Assembly (NCBI GenBank): GCA_951804985.1 | Contig: OX638132.1 | Span: 92,508,696 to 92,572,695 of the forward strand | Origin: Dryomyza anilis | Lineage: Eukaryota > Arthropoda > Insecta > Diptera > Dryomyzidae | Direction: 5' to 3' | Length of the DNA stretch: 64,000 nt | In this document: positions 45,526 to 57,249 of the stretch, piece after piece | Layout of the letters: each line of letters begins with the position of its first letter | Numbering within the stretch: position 1 is the first letter of the stretch | Translations under genes and position numbers: made by a program | Notes under the pieces: model-generated | What the model was told of the DNA's origin: nothing | Seen by the model: the letters and a program-made list of their open reading frames with translations, nothing else | Databases searched by the model: none

Positions 45526-47268
45526 GAAATCATTCAAGGGCTATGTTCGGAAACTGATCATTGAAAATTTTCCTTGCCATAATTTGACCAAATGACCGGC
45601 ATGATCAGGTCATGATCATGTTTACTCTAATAGGGTAAATTTCTCGAGTTTGGATGCAAATATCTTGACAACTAGCGGAAATATTATTGATTTCTTTTCA
45701 TACTACAAGTTTCCAAGACAATTAAAATAAATGTGATTGAAGTGCCCGAGTGAAAATTTAGTTCAGTATGCAATCATTGTCTGAACAGGCAGCGTAATTT
45801 GATATAAGGTAATGAGGGTTCACATCAGTGCCTAAACAAAAACGTCGAATTTGCTATCCTGATCAGGTTTTTTGATCAGTCTTTCTGATCTTACCCTTAT
45901 CCTAACCCTATATCATTAGATGTATATTTAAATTGCTTTTACCAAATTCGAGTCCTTTTAAACAAAAAGTAGTTTTGTGAACAAAGTAATCTTTTGCAAT
46001 GCCAAAAGTTCAACGTTTTGAGTCTAATGAGGTATTTCAAAATTTGAAAAATGTAGAAAATTTAAATTTCGTTTGCATTTTAGTTTTAGATACTAGATTT
46101 TTTTATTTTATTAGAACAATTTTGTTACCTAATTGTATTATAAAAGATTTTTAATAACATCTCGATTATATTATAATAATACGATATACATTCATGTTTT
46201 TTTATAAGTGTCACATAAAGTTTCATTAAGTAGGATTAAGATAAGAAACTTTTAAGAAAGATGGCCTTTCGTAGGGATGCCTTATAGTATTCTGATCGGG
46301 GACGGATGCGATATAAGGCTAACATTAACCAATATCCACTGTTTAAACTTTATAGTAATGGTGCTTCCTTCTGTATTTCGAAACAAAAGACTATTAGACA
46401 AAAATTTCAATGTCTTAAAATTCAAATAAAATTAAATCCAAATTGATGTGACGAAATGTTGACGTCAAATTTTCGTTTCATCGTTTGTTTATAATAAAAA
46501 ATGGGTTTTTTTTCTTAATTTTTCTAAAACAAAATGAAAATTGTAAAGTATTACTAAATTCAGAGAATATCTTATAATATAAAATAAAATCATAATTACA
46601 ATAACCTTTAAATAAAACTCGATATTTTTAAGTATAATATATGTTTATTTACGTTAACTTATATTATATATCTAATTTACAAGTACATATAAATATGTAT
46701 ACAATATAATAACAATTTTCTTTAAGTCTTATCGCTTGAAACGTTTAAATGGAATTCATACAGAACAGGCTTCAATTTGTAATTTATAAAATCGGTCGAA
46801 GTATAGCAAATTAGTCGCAAAAAGTACTTTGGACTCGTAGGCACATTTGTGCGATAAAAATATTAATTACCATGTGCACAACTGACGACATATTTAATAT
46901 TTTGAAAATAGATCTTATTTCTATGGCATCATCATCATCATCAACAACATCCATCATAAACGTCAATGCAAATCACGTAATTCTATTGGCTTGTATTCGA
47001 TCCTAATTAGTGGATATTTCTAGTATTACTACAAGAGCTAAAGATTATCACAGTCATATATATAAATATTGCATTATACAATACTCCACGTTGATAAACG
47101 TAGCGATATGTTTGTCCAACCGTCCGTCAGTCCGTTACTCAGTCAGTCAGTCTGTTCGTTTGTTCGTTCGTCTTCTCCAGCAGCACCACCTAACGACTTG
47201 GCAGGCAGAGTTGTTCATTTCTTCGTTACTTTTAGGAACTTTTGTAGCCATTTTTAAAAGCCATTTGT
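45526..47268. other. Sequence downstream of torso-like
   Basis: 45540-45650 is a relic of the GATCATG-rich MITE family D. The rest to 46900 is AT-rich. Immediately 3' of torso-like (minus strand) candidate polyadenylation hexamers are ATTAAA at about 46889-46894 and AATAAA at about 46643-46648; neither is proven. 47100-47210 is GC-richer, with CAGTCAGTCAGTC. Confidence 0.35.
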
Positions 47269-47676
47269 TTAATTCTGTGGCATATTTACTTCCCACAACT
47301 TCATTTGATTATCCAGAACCTCTTGAAACCATGTCGCCTTCTCGGGCTCCTCCCGGAAAATAATATCCAGACATTTCAGATCCAGCTGCAGAATGGCATC
47401 GTTACCCAGTAATGTGTCCAGTTGACGCAACAAGGTACTGTTTCCGTGTAGCTTCAACAGCGTTACATATTTGACCACATAGTATTCGTATTGCAATTTT
47501 TTGCGAGCCCATCTTTCGACGGTCATATTGGCACTGGCCGAACGTATTTGCCCCAGATGCTCTGCATACCAAGGCGCAAAGTAATTATAGAGGTCCAGCT
47601 TGGAGAGACCATTGATGCCTTTCGTTTTGATGCGCTCCTTGATCATTTGATAGTTCTTGCGCGTGTAGACAAATAC
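47269..47676 (-). CDS. tsl: torso-like coding exon 3
   Basis: Residues 219-353 and the TAA stop at 47269-47271. The exon begins [20 protein letters not shown] after the acceptor TCTCATTCCAG. It encodes the charged, helix-rich C-terminal part ([20 protein letters not shown] near the end). GC content is clearly above the flanks. Confidence 0.95.
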   Translation of the reverse strand, partial: VFVYTRKNYQMIKERIKTKGINGLSKLDLYNYFAPWYAEHLGQIRSASANMTVERWARKKLQYEYYVVKYVTLLKLHGNSTLLRQLDTLLGNDAILQLDLKCLDIIFREEPEKATWFQEVLDNQMKLWEVNMPQN

Positions 47677-49348
47677 CTGGAATGAGAGCAATTATATTGA
47701 GTAACCACTTAATTTTGAGCAGTAATTAAAACTGTAACTAAAAACGATATCCGTCTAAAATTGTTCATTTTTATAACCATAACCAATACCATAGAATAGA
47801 GAAAAACATATTAAGAAAAACTAATATTAATTAAAAACCCGAAAAGAAACCGTAACTCGAACCTAGTGATGATCATTTACAAGAGCAAAGCAAGTAGTTT
47901 TGCTCTTATTATTGCTCAGTTATTCTTGGTTCCGTTTTTGCTCTTGCATAGATGCACAAGTTCAGCACATGCAAAATTAATCTTGTATTGCTCTTGCTTT
48001 TGCAAAAATAAAGAGGTAGAGTTAAGCATTGCTCTTGCACTTCTTATATTGCTCTTGCACTTGCAGGGATGCATTGATCTTGTTCTTGCTCTTGTAAAAC
48101 ATGTAAGAAGTGAAGTTTTAGGTTCTTGCTCCTGTGCTTCTTATCTTGCTCTTGCGCTAATAGAAATATCTCCATTTTGTTCCTCTTGCAAGATTAATTC
48201 AAAATGCTAGAACAAGAAATTTTTTAACATAATTTCTTAGAAACGGTATACCGAACCAATTTTATGTAACAAAAACGAATGAGAAACACAAAATCTAAAA
48301 CTTTGTTCTTGCTTTTGCAAAAAAAAAAAATCAATAAAATGATGCAAGAACATGAAATTTTTGATCATAAGTTCTTGGAAACGGTATACCGAACTCATTT
48401 TATGTAACCAAAATAATTTTGCTCTTGCACAAGCAGAAATATCTCATTTTGTTCTTGCTCTTACTACAAAAAAAAAATGAACAAGACATTTTTGATCAGT
48501 TCTTCTTGGAATCGGTCTACCGAACCCATTTTCTGTTACAAGAACGAGCGAGAAACACAAACTAATAAATCGTTATTCGTTTGAGCTTCAATCCTTGATT
48601 TTTAGAAAATCTTTACCTGATATAGCGAATTTCCCGTCGTATAAGAGTTGATGTAATGTGTACCAAAAGCCTCCATAAATTTAATAGCTCCCGTCGCATT
48701 GCCCGCCTTCAGTTGCCGCATACGTTCCCGTACATCATTCTCGATCGTTTGGTTTTTCGGTATCGCCGTCTTTAATTTTCCCGATTCCCGAAAACGCACA
48801 ACTCTCACCAGCACATACGAGAAATCACCCTGTATGAAGGACGTATTGATGCCCAGTTTTTTGGCTGCATTATCTGGAAACCAACCGCCGGTAAATGCCT
48901 CCCACGGTCTGTCCAATCGTTCGACCGTAAAGTCGCGAAAGTATGCTTGAAATAATTGGCGCCGATTGTCGCAGAATTCCATGTGAAAATCGCCATGAAA
49001 AATTCCGGGCACATTTTCTGTCGAATTGCTCTCACTTAGCTCATTTAAATTCTTGAAAAAAAAGATACAAATAAAAACAGATAGTATTATGAACATCGTA
49101 TTAAGAGCACATCAATTGATGAAACATACCCTATAGATGTTCTTGGTTGGTTCCTTGAATAGCCATTTCTCGCCCTCGTAGCTCTCATTGTACGGTATGA
49201 CACGCATCGAGATGCCCAAGTAGCCGTAACGCACGAAGATGTTGATGGCCTTTCCGATGCGCAGCTGGGACTCACGACCGCCGCCCAAGCAGAAGTCGCC
49301 GGCCAGAAAAAGTGCCATGAACCAGAATACGCCATGCTTTTGGACCAT
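47269..49348 (-). CDS. tsl: Torso-like, secreted MACPF-domain protein (three coding exons)
   Basis: Coding exons 49348-49130, 49051-48617 and 47676-47269 join in phase 0 to give 353 residues plus stop, close to the length of the Drosophila protein. The N-terminus has a signal peptide (hydrophobic [17 protein letters not shown]), followed by [20 protein letters not shown], which I recognise from torso-like. The MACPF signature FGTHY is at residues 202-206. Seven N-glycosylation sequons (N54, 82, 142, 173, 191, 268, 297) fit a secreted glycoprotein. In flies, Torso-like is deposited at the egg poles, where it promotes activation of the Torso receptor kinase by Trunk; it also affects growth and moulting timing. 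No disabling mutation is seen. Confidence 0.96.
47677..48616 (-). other. tsl: torso-like intron 2 (940 bp)
   Basis: GTAAAG donor at 48616 and CAG acceptor ending at 47677. It splits the MACPF coding region just after residue Q218, in phase 0. It contains the TTGCTCTTGC repeat described separately. Confidence 0.9.
47880..48550. repeat. TTGCTCTTGC-type degenerate minisatellite in torso-like intron 2
   Basis: TTGCTCTTGC and variants (TTGTTCTTGC, TTGCTCTTAT) recur at short spacing. Three longer blocks share GGTATACCGAACCAATTTTATGTAAC (broken here as GGTATACCGAAC + CAATTTTATG) with AGAACGA/AAAACGA and GAGAAACACAAA, at about 48245, 48378 and 48514. This is a nested repeat with a period of about 135 bp in its distal half. 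Confidence 0.7.
48617..49051 (-). CDS. tsl: torso-like coding exon 2 (MACPF core)
   Basis: Residues 74-218, starting [11 protein letters not shown] after the acceptor TTTTTTTTCAAG and ending YQ before GTAAAG. It carries the MACPF hallmark [14 protein letters not shown] and the preceding [10 protein letters not shown] strand. Four glycosylation sequons are in this exon. Confidence 0.95.
49052..49129 (-). other. tsl: torso-like intron 1 (78 bp)
   Basis: GTATGT donor at 49129 and a T-rich acceptor ending CAAG at 49052; phase 0. A short intron of typical fly size. Confidence 0.9.
49130..49348 (-). CDS. tsl: torso-like coding exon 1 (signal peptide)
   Basis: Residues 1-73. The ATG at 49346-49348 is in GCGATGG context (G at -3 and +4). 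An in-frame TGA lies one codon after the upstream ORF, at 49352-49354, so this is the first possible in-frame start. The exon encodes the signal peptide and the conserved start of the mature protein, ending KEPTKNIYR. Confidence 0.95.
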
Positions 49349-49351
49349 CGC

Positions 49352-49378
49352 TCATAAAGCAGGAGTTTTTCTCAACAT
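49352..49378 (-). promoter_or_regulatory. Upstream ORF in the torso-like leader
   Basis: An eight-codon ORF (MLRKTPAL) ends three bases before the main ATG and in the same frame. Its ATG context (C at -3) is weak. A possible 5'-UTR acceptor (TTTCTTAATTTAG) lies at about 49412, consistent with untranslated upstream exons. If transcribed, the uORF would favour leaky scanning or reinitiation at the main start. Confidence 0.45.
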
Positions 49379-49419
49379 ATGTACGACTTCTTCTATTATT
49401 CGCAATTGTTTCACCCTAA

Positions 49420-50333
49420 ATTAAGAAATGCAGATAAATTTAAATTGAAATTGATTAAGTTCGTGGGAATGGCAGAAAATACAATTTGAAGAATGTCTGT
49501 GGGAAAGAATTGCACTCTATAAATATTGAGATCTATTAAATTGATGTATAAGTTGATAATTGTTATTTGTATTTTAATTTATAAATTTATACACAATATT
49601 TTTACAAGGAATTATGATATACACTCAAAATAATCAATACAACTTTCATGAATTAATCAAAGTTTAATCATACAAATTATAAATAAAAACAGTAAATAGT
49701 TTGAATTGCAATTAAATAAATTTCATTACAGCAATCAATAGTTTAAATTTAAATTAATACAAAAAATATATAAATCATAAATGTCCAAGAATGTTTTACG
49801 TCGTATTAAGATATAATAGGAATTAATTTATTAATTTATACAAATTTGGTACATCTTTTTAATAAATATATGCGAATTTTTCAATATTTACGAGTTTTAT
49901 ACTGCTATCATGAATCGCCATTTTATTCCTGATCATATTTTGTAAGAATACAAATGTTTGTTCGTTAAAAAAGTAGGTTTGTTAATAAAACGCACAAAAA
50001 AAGTTCTGTAAGTTGTTCAATTATATTAATGAACAAATACATAAAATACAACATATGTACATCATATTGAAGAATGCTTTTCATCAAACCAAATTTTAAC
50101 CAAAATATTTATTTTTTCATTCTTTTTTGCCATATTTCTCAGTTCTCAAGTAGTTCATTTGTTATTGTTTCCTATACAGGATGTTTATAAGAAAATATAA
50201 ATTTAAAAAAATGTCTAATTTTTGCAGTTTAAGATGCAGAGTGTTTAAGAAATGCATATTACTTACATAACCTAGTCAAGAAAATTGGTTATCAAGTAGT
50301 CGTTAAAAAGTTAAATTCTTTTTTTTATTCATG
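49420..50333. other. tsl: AT-rich sequence upstream of torso-like
   Basis: Probably holds the 5'-UTR intron or promoter of torso-like, but no core promoter motif stands out. CACTCAAAATAAT at 49622 after TA resembles the left end of the repeats at 59313 and 61999. Confidence 0.35.
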
Positions 50334-52007
50334 CACACAGAGGCATGGCATGAGGTTAATTGAACCAACGTTTCAGTGTTGCAACCGAAATACATTTGTT
50401 GTAACCTCATGTCATTAAAATGAACGTACCATTGCATACCGAAATGGTAGTCCGCGCAACTGTACGTTCGGTTTTCGTAACCTCATGATTGCATTTTTCA
50501 TTCTGCCAAAATATGACGTGTGCATTTGTTACGGCAACTGAGTACGTTATTGTATCAACAAAATAAATGACAAACGGCAACCTCATGTCTATCAGAAGTT
50601 CGGTTACCAGTTTTTTGCCAAAAATTATGGATACATGCAGAAATAAATAAACGTCAAAAATTTTCACAAGTGGCAAACAATAGGAAATTCATTAATTAAG
50701 TAAAAATGCGAAATAAATATATGAATATTAATAATATCATGAATGAATTCAATACTAATTGCTGTTTAGCTAATGAAATATAAAAAAAATAAGTGACCAT
50801 GTGTGGCATTATTAATAGTTTTTTATTTTGTTTTATTATGATGAAATAAAATATTAAATGTGGGAACAGGAATTAATAGATATATTTTTTGAAATTGTGT
50901 GCGTGACATATTTACGCATCAAAAATACATATAGAAAACTTTACATAAATAAGTTTTCTTTATAAAACGAGTTGGGAAAGTTAGGTCACATGGGGCGGAT
51001 TTTTATAGTCGGTCGGGCCCGACTATGGAATACCCTACACCTTTGGTGGGGATATTAATGTGGGATATTTAATTGCATACCTTAATTTTAAAGTTTTTAA
51101 TTATGCTGAACCTCCCCACCCTCAGAATATTATTCATATATCAGAAATTTACGTCTTATATCCCCATAAATTAAAAAATGTATATAAAAGTATAAAAAAA
51201 ACTTTAAAAAAAAATTTAAAAATATAATTGGGCTATACCACGACTATATTTAAAATTTTGAAATATCATAGATTTTATTTTAATAATTTACGGTTCAAAT
51301 TTTCACTATGAAATCCAGGGAAATAATGAAAAAAAAAGTGGGCGGATCACGCCTATTTTTGGACCACATATTTTTAGGTGAATTATAACAATATGTTTTA
51401 AATTTCATACCTATATCTTGAATACTTTTCGAGTTATTATTTTCTAAAGAGTTATATAAAAGTGACTTGTATGGGAGGTGGGCGTGTCCGTTGACCGATT
51501 TAGCTCATTTTCAAACTCAGTTCCTACTTTTAGCTAACATATATTGAGACGATATTTCATCGCATTCTGATCAGTATTTCTCAAGTTATTCTGTATTCGG
51601 ACAGCAAGACAGCAAGACGGACAGACAGACAGACAGACAGACGGACATGGCTAAACGGACTCGGGTAGTGATGCTGATCAAGAATATATATATTTTTCCA
51701 TACCGGACACGCCTCCTAAGGGGCGTTACAATATATGCACAAAGTTAATATACCCTGTACCTCATAGGTGTAGGGTATACAAATATTCTCAAAATAAAAT
51801 TTCAATTGAAGGTTTCGGCATTGTTGCTAACTTGAAGGTTTTAACAACCTCATGCTTACTGAATAGGGAGTTGGCACAACCTCATGCTTGCTGACTAGGA
51901 TGTTAGCACAATCTCATTCGTGCTGACTAATCAGCCAGTTTCCGCAACCGAATAATTCGAGAGGGCAATTTAGTTGGTTGCCGCAACAAATCAGTTTTCT
52001 GTATGTG
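50334..52007 (+). mobile_element. CACACAGAAAA-family MITE interrupted by a mini-me/DINE-like insertion (copy E1)
   Basis: The left part (50334-50965) and right part (51780-52007) align with the uninterrupted copy at 59881-60781 through CCGCGCAACTGTACGTTCGG, ATGACAAACGGCAACCTCAT and ATTTAGTTGGTTGCCGCAAC. The terminus is TTTTCTGTATGTG. Subtracting the 814-bp insertion leaves about 860 bp. Open frames inside are not conserved between copies. Confidence 0.8.
50966..51779 (-). mobile_element. mini-me/DINE-1-like repeat, subfamily A (copy A4), nested
   Basis: Full subfamily A copy on the minus strand: its start TATACCCTACACC is at 51779 and its end CCCAACTCGTT at 50966. The host MITE exists without it at 59881-60781, which defines the element boundaries as TATACCC..AACTCGTT and shows that no obvious long target duplication was made. 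A (GTCT)n tract lies at about 51605-51650. Confidence 0.85.
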
Positions 52008-52216
52008 TATTAGACAATTAAATTACCTTACCAATGGTGGATCACAACTTCGAACCGTATCATTTTTTCATTTTTTTTTAAAGTACGTAAAGTTGAAATT
52101 TACAAAAAAAAAGAATATTCTTATTTACAAATTTTTATTTTGTCATTGATTTTCTAAAAATTTCGTTGTCGATCATCCCATTTTTTTCTAATTATAATTA
52201 TAAACCAGTTCACTCC

Positions 52217-52598
52217 CAGTATTATCACGGAAACATTTTGATGTTGCCCCTTAAAATGGTATATGTTCTAATAGAAACATAATAAGTACTACATCCAAAC
52301 AAAATAAATATTTGAACCGAAACATAAATAAGTTCAAAATATAACATGATTTGGAACGACCTAAATATAAATATGTATCCCGAGAAACATATCAGTTGTT
52401 TCAGTTCAAAAAGTAGTATGTTTGCATAAAAACATATTTAATATTTTTGGAAATGAATCCTGAAATTAAAATAAAAATAAAATATTGTTTTTTTTATTAA
52501 TTTTTATTAAAAATCATTAAACATGCACAGTGGGAATTAATAATACTTGAATTCATATACAAATTTTTAAATGCATAAATAAATAATTGAATTAAAAC
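52217..52598. repeat. Interspersed repeat, family G (copy G1)
   Basis: Nearly identical to 57350-57727: both contain ATCACGGAAACATTTTGATG, CATCCAAACAAAATAAATAT and ACATGCACAGTGG. It is inserted within the foldback element H2. Non-coding. Confidence 0.75.
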
Positions 52599-52892
52599 TT
52601 ACCATTCACAGTGATTTTAACTTGGTAAGAAAAGCTGCAGAAATATTTAAACAGTGGCGGGTGTTGTGATTTCGTGGTTTAAATTTAACAAAAAATCGAA
52701 ATAATCGAGAAATAATTTTAAACATTTTATAAGATTATTTCTTTATCATATTTCTTCACAAAACATATTTTCTGATCATATTTCCAAACATAATATTTTT
52801 TTCTTTTATTTCTACTACCAAATCCCAAGACCCGCCACTGTTTAATTCTTTCTGCAGCATTTATTACCAAGTTAAAATCACTGTAATTGGTA
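52599..52892. repeat. Inner inverted repeat with 63-bp arms
   Basis: 52599-52661 (TTACCATTCACAGTGATTTT start, ending ACAGTGGCGGG) is inverted at 52830-52892. The loop is AT-rich, about 170 bp. The arms resemble the central part of foldback H1 near 44880-44950. Confidence 0.7.
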
Positions 52893-53124
52893 AGAAAATA
52901 CTGGCAATAAAAATGGAGTAATCGATAACGAAATTTTGAGAAAAACGCTGGATTAGACGGGCAAACAAAAACTTAATTTTTATTTTTGTAAATTTCAACT
53001 TTATGTACATTTTAAATAAGGAGGAAGTCATGGGGTTCGAAGATGTGAAATACCATTAGAAAGGTAATTTATTTGTGTAAAACATAAATAAAAAATTGAT
53101 ATTCATTTATCAATAGATTATACA

Positions 53125-54752
53125 TTATAACCAGTTTGTTTGACTAGGTAATGAAAGTAATATGCATTTTTTAACACCCTGTATCTTACACTGAGTGCAA
53201 AATTAGGCATTTTTTATTTCAAAATTTAAAATTATTCATTTTTTTGTATTTTATATTTTCATTTTTTTTTATTTATAGAATGACTCCATGAATTATTGAC
53301 ATCGATGAACTAAATACCCTTTATAATACTTGTTCGACATCATAAATAAACAAAATTTTTTGAAATATATTTATAAATACAACATTTTATTAAAAATAAA
53401 GTTTTATTTATAAAAAATAAATTTAGAAAATAAAATATTTTTTTTTATTGAAAACAAAATTATTCAATACAATTTTTTTCGAAAGAAATTCTTTTTTGCA
53501 AAAAAAAAATTGTTTTGGACATTTTTTTCATTTTTTTTTTATATTTTTTTTTCGGTCACATTTCATACGGTGATTTTTTTTTTTCGAAAAAAATTGAAAA
53601 CAAATTTATCTTTTATATATTTTTTTAATATAGTCTTTTATTGTCCTACAGGTAATATTTGAGACGTGCATAAATTGTAAAAATAAAGATTTGCAATATG
53701 TCAGTGACAAAATAGTTTCTCGTTCTGCGTGCAACTTTTTGCCATTGAGGATCGACAACATGAACCGGATTATTCAAAAATATACATACTATATTAGAGT
53801 ATCTAAAACGTGTTTGAGAATTAAATAAGTCGTGTAACTAATTGCTTATCAATTACTTAAAACACTTAAATCATATTAAGAAATGTGGGACGACGAATAT
53901 AATTAAATAACAGTATTTATTTTTTAAATTACATATTTTAAATTGATTAAATAAAAATAACTATGAATATAGCGAATTTTCATAGTTAATAAAAATAATA
54001 AAAACATATTTTTATAAAAAAACTCAGTTTTCATTGTTTTATTATAAATTAGCATGAAAAACTGTAACCGATATGCCTTTTTTTTCATCGGGAATACTGC
54101 GTTAAATGGGACAAACGCAAGTCGTGCTGGTATTTTAGACACACGTTAATCCACATGTTGAATAATAAAATATCAGAATTGTGCGCCGCATCACACAGAC
54201 GACAGACACACGACGGGACAGTATTTATTTTGTGCAGTTAATTGTGGGCGACGCGTGATGTTGCCTTAATCAGATTCTAATGGACGCAATGAAGAAAATG
54301 GCGAAGGGTACTGGCTAACTGACTGACTGACTGCTGACCGACTAACTAGAATATGCCGCACATTAATCGCAGTTAATGTGACTTGAATAATGTGGCTAAA
54401 ATGATTTGTGAATGCTATATATGTCAAGGTCTTTAATGACAGCAACATAAGAAGTTCAACCTGTGTTAATTACATACGTTAATTAATGGGCACTTAAATG
54501 ACGATGCTAATGAGCAAAGATAGGCAGTGTCTTAAACAAGGTACTCAACATAAAAATACTCGAAACAAAGACACTAACACAAAAAAATTATATTAAATTA
54601 AGATAAAAAAAAAAGAAAAATTAAAGAAAAAAACAATTAAAAAGAAAAATATTTTAAAATGTTTTGCGTTTATTTATTCAATATTTTGGTTTATAATAAA
54701 TCCTAATGAAATATTTTTTCGAATTTTTAGATAAACATTCTTTGACTTACTA
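53125..54752. other. AT-rich intergenic sequence
   Basis: 53340-53620 is almost purely A and T with long runs. 54180-54450 is more balanced, with CTGACTGACTGACTG at about 54318. No gene recognised. Confidence 0.4.
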
Positions 54753-55181
54753 CCCTAGTAGAAATTTTTGTAGGGTCATGGTCATGAAGTGATCCTGTCA
54801 TTATTTGAGGTGATCGGGATATGACGAGGCCCATAATGTCCTTGTAACGCAGTGTCCTGATCATGTATTGACCTCAGGCCATGATCATGTACTGATCGGG
54901 CGATACCCCATTTTAATATTTACCCGACAATTGCCTTGTCTAAGCCCGAGCATAATAGGGTTTCTCTCATTAATCTCGATCATTGCCTGATAATAATTTC
55001 GTTATGAGGAACAAATAATGTAGCTATGATCGGGAACATTGACTGTTTAGATAATGTAAACCCTGTTATGGTAAGCATGATAAGGGCATGCAAAGGCAAT
55101 GATTATATTTTCTCTAATAGGGCTTACCCAACGAAAACCCGATCATTTCCCGATGGCGCATCGGGCAAATTTCTACTAGGG
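54753..55181. mobile_element. 429-bp MITE with CCCTAGTAGAAATTT termini (copy D2)
   Basis: Perfect 15-bp terminal inverted repeats, flanked by TA on both sides. Internal sequence closely matches 10631-11060. The short open frame in its right half is not kept in the other copy, so it is not a gene. Confidence 0.85.
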
Positions 55182-57249
55182 TATGGAGCTAAATCATCGC
55201 CAATTTTCTGAAAATCTAGTCTAAATTTCCATAATATAAATCTATTTTTTGTTTTTTTTTTGTAATAAGGACTCAAGGATCCCGAATATATTATTTATTT
55301 TTGTATTGGGTGTAAGGATTTGCCAGGACAAGATGTGCAAATGCGGTAAAAACTGAGAAAACACATATAGCGTATTCACAGCTTGATGGTGTTGTATGAT
55401 TACGACAGTACGGCAGTTAAACTGTGAGCCCCACTTTTCAGCTTGTTAAAATATATCGTCAAATAAATGCAGCGGATTCTTATAAAATTAGAGTTTTTTG
55501 AAATTAACATAAATATTTCTTGATTTAAAAAGTAAAACAAATAAATTAACAGTTTATGTGCCGTTTTAATATTCAATTTTCATTTTTTTTTTCCTTTCAC
55601 AAAATACGACACCAACAAACATGTCTCAGAGCAACTCTTAAATAAATATACGAATATAAATATTAAATAATAAATTAAATATTAAATATACGAATTCGAA
55701 TTTCGGTAGTAAATTTTAATAATTTCGACTCGTTGTTGGCTCGTATATCTTTCCATCATGAAATGGCAAACCTTACTGAAGAGAAATGTCAAAAGAGCGG
55801 CAAGAAATATGGCGTCGTTTGCTGTCCCTGTCGCTCTACTTTTGTAGCGTCCCCCTTGAAAAAAAACTTTTGTAGCTCTCTTATTGAAAAACCCTTTACA
55901 ACACTTGTAACATTTCACTTTTATAAGGGATGCAACACAAAATTGACGTTTCTGTGTTATTGTATCGTTTATATTCTAAATAATACGAATACCATACTAA
56001 AGTATGACGAACTGTGAATATGTTAAAAAAAAATAAATACATTTGACAAATAAAAACAAATTTCAAAAATAGATTATTTGAAGTGCACGAGTTTTGCAAC
56101 ATCTCTAAATCTTTTTATAGTTTAAAAGCATCAGATAAATTAATAATAGTTAAAAACGATTTTATGTAATCTGCGAAAATAAAACATTTCAAAAACTGAA
56201 TATGCTGAAGTAAATAATTTATTAAAATTAAAATCAATAGAGGCCCGCAATGGGAATCTTAAACGAATATAATGATCAACTTTATCGAATGTTTTTTTTT
56301 TTGTATTTATAAGAATTAAATTGGATTACGTTGGTTTTCCAGAAACGAATCCATGTTGGGAATCACAAATTGCATTTTTTTATGTTATTATTTAATTTCA
56401 AAAACAAGCAGATTCAGCAGGAAATCCAATGAGTTTTCATATTCTCCCATAAACGCGTTTTGGTCAGATGCTTGGGTTTGATTTTTTATCTGCGGAATTT
56501 CGCAATCGGCAGTCCTATGTATGTGTATACGTTCTTCCAAGAATTACAAAAATGCAAAAAAACAAACAAAAACAACACAGTTTCATTATTATGTAGTAAA
56601 CGAATTTGCAGATAACGAAATGGGTTTTGTTTATACCACACGAACTTCATATACATAATAAAAAATAAAATCAAAAAATAAAAACACAAATACAGTTTCA
56701 GCAATATGTTGAAACACGAAATTCTAATACATTGTGTAGCAAAATGAAGTCAAATACATGCAAATGTATTTAAAAACTAACAAAATATAGTATTACTATT
56801 TTTTTTTTAATCAAAGATAATTAAAAGTTAGCAAAATAAGATTTTAAAAGAGCCATATAAATGTCAAAAAAAAAAGAACTGAGTTCACTTGCTAGATAGT
56901 GTCTTATAAGGTACTCAACTTTGAGATAATCATAATAAAGATACAAAAAAGAAACTACAACTACACGCTGCAAAAAAAAAATGGCTCTCCCAAACATAAT
57001 TTTGCAGGAATTAACATCAGTGTTCACACTTTTCACCAATGCAAATAGAGTAGATTTGAAAAATTTGAGGAGTAGAAATGAGTAAAAGGGAGTAGAATTG
57101 AAAATATTGCAAAATAGAGTAGATTTGATGTAAAAGGAGTAGAACATCAAATATAGGAGTCAATATGATGAAAAGGGAGTAGAATATGCATTAGTTAATT
57201 AAATTTCAAATAAATTAATAGATTTCTCAATGTTAATGTATGTTTGGAA
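55182..57249. other. AT-rich intergenic sequence with a purine-rich repeat
   Basis: 57045-57185 contains GGGAGTAGAATTGAAAATA-like units, with GAGTAGA repeated about seven times. A patch at 55740-55880 is somewhat GC-richer without a convincing frame. Nothing else recognised. Confidence 0.35.

Larger units (their letters stand above)
52010..53124. mobile_element. Foldback element, second copy (H2), with insertions
   Basis: The left arm from 52010 (TAGACAATTAAATTACC, then TACGTAAAGTTGAAATTTAC) and the right arm ending near 53124 are related to the arms of 44691-45174. Between them lie the family G repeat (52217-52598) and an inner inverted repeat (52599-52892), so this copy is composite. Confidence 0.6.

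Noticed and set aside
48699..48950. Plus-strand ORF opposite torso-like exon 2
   Set aside because: It is the antisense shadow of a confidently identified coding exon.
50407..50676. 89-codon minus-strand ORF in the MITE at 50334
   Set aside because: The homologous copy at 59881-60781 does not preserve the frame, so it is not under coding selection.
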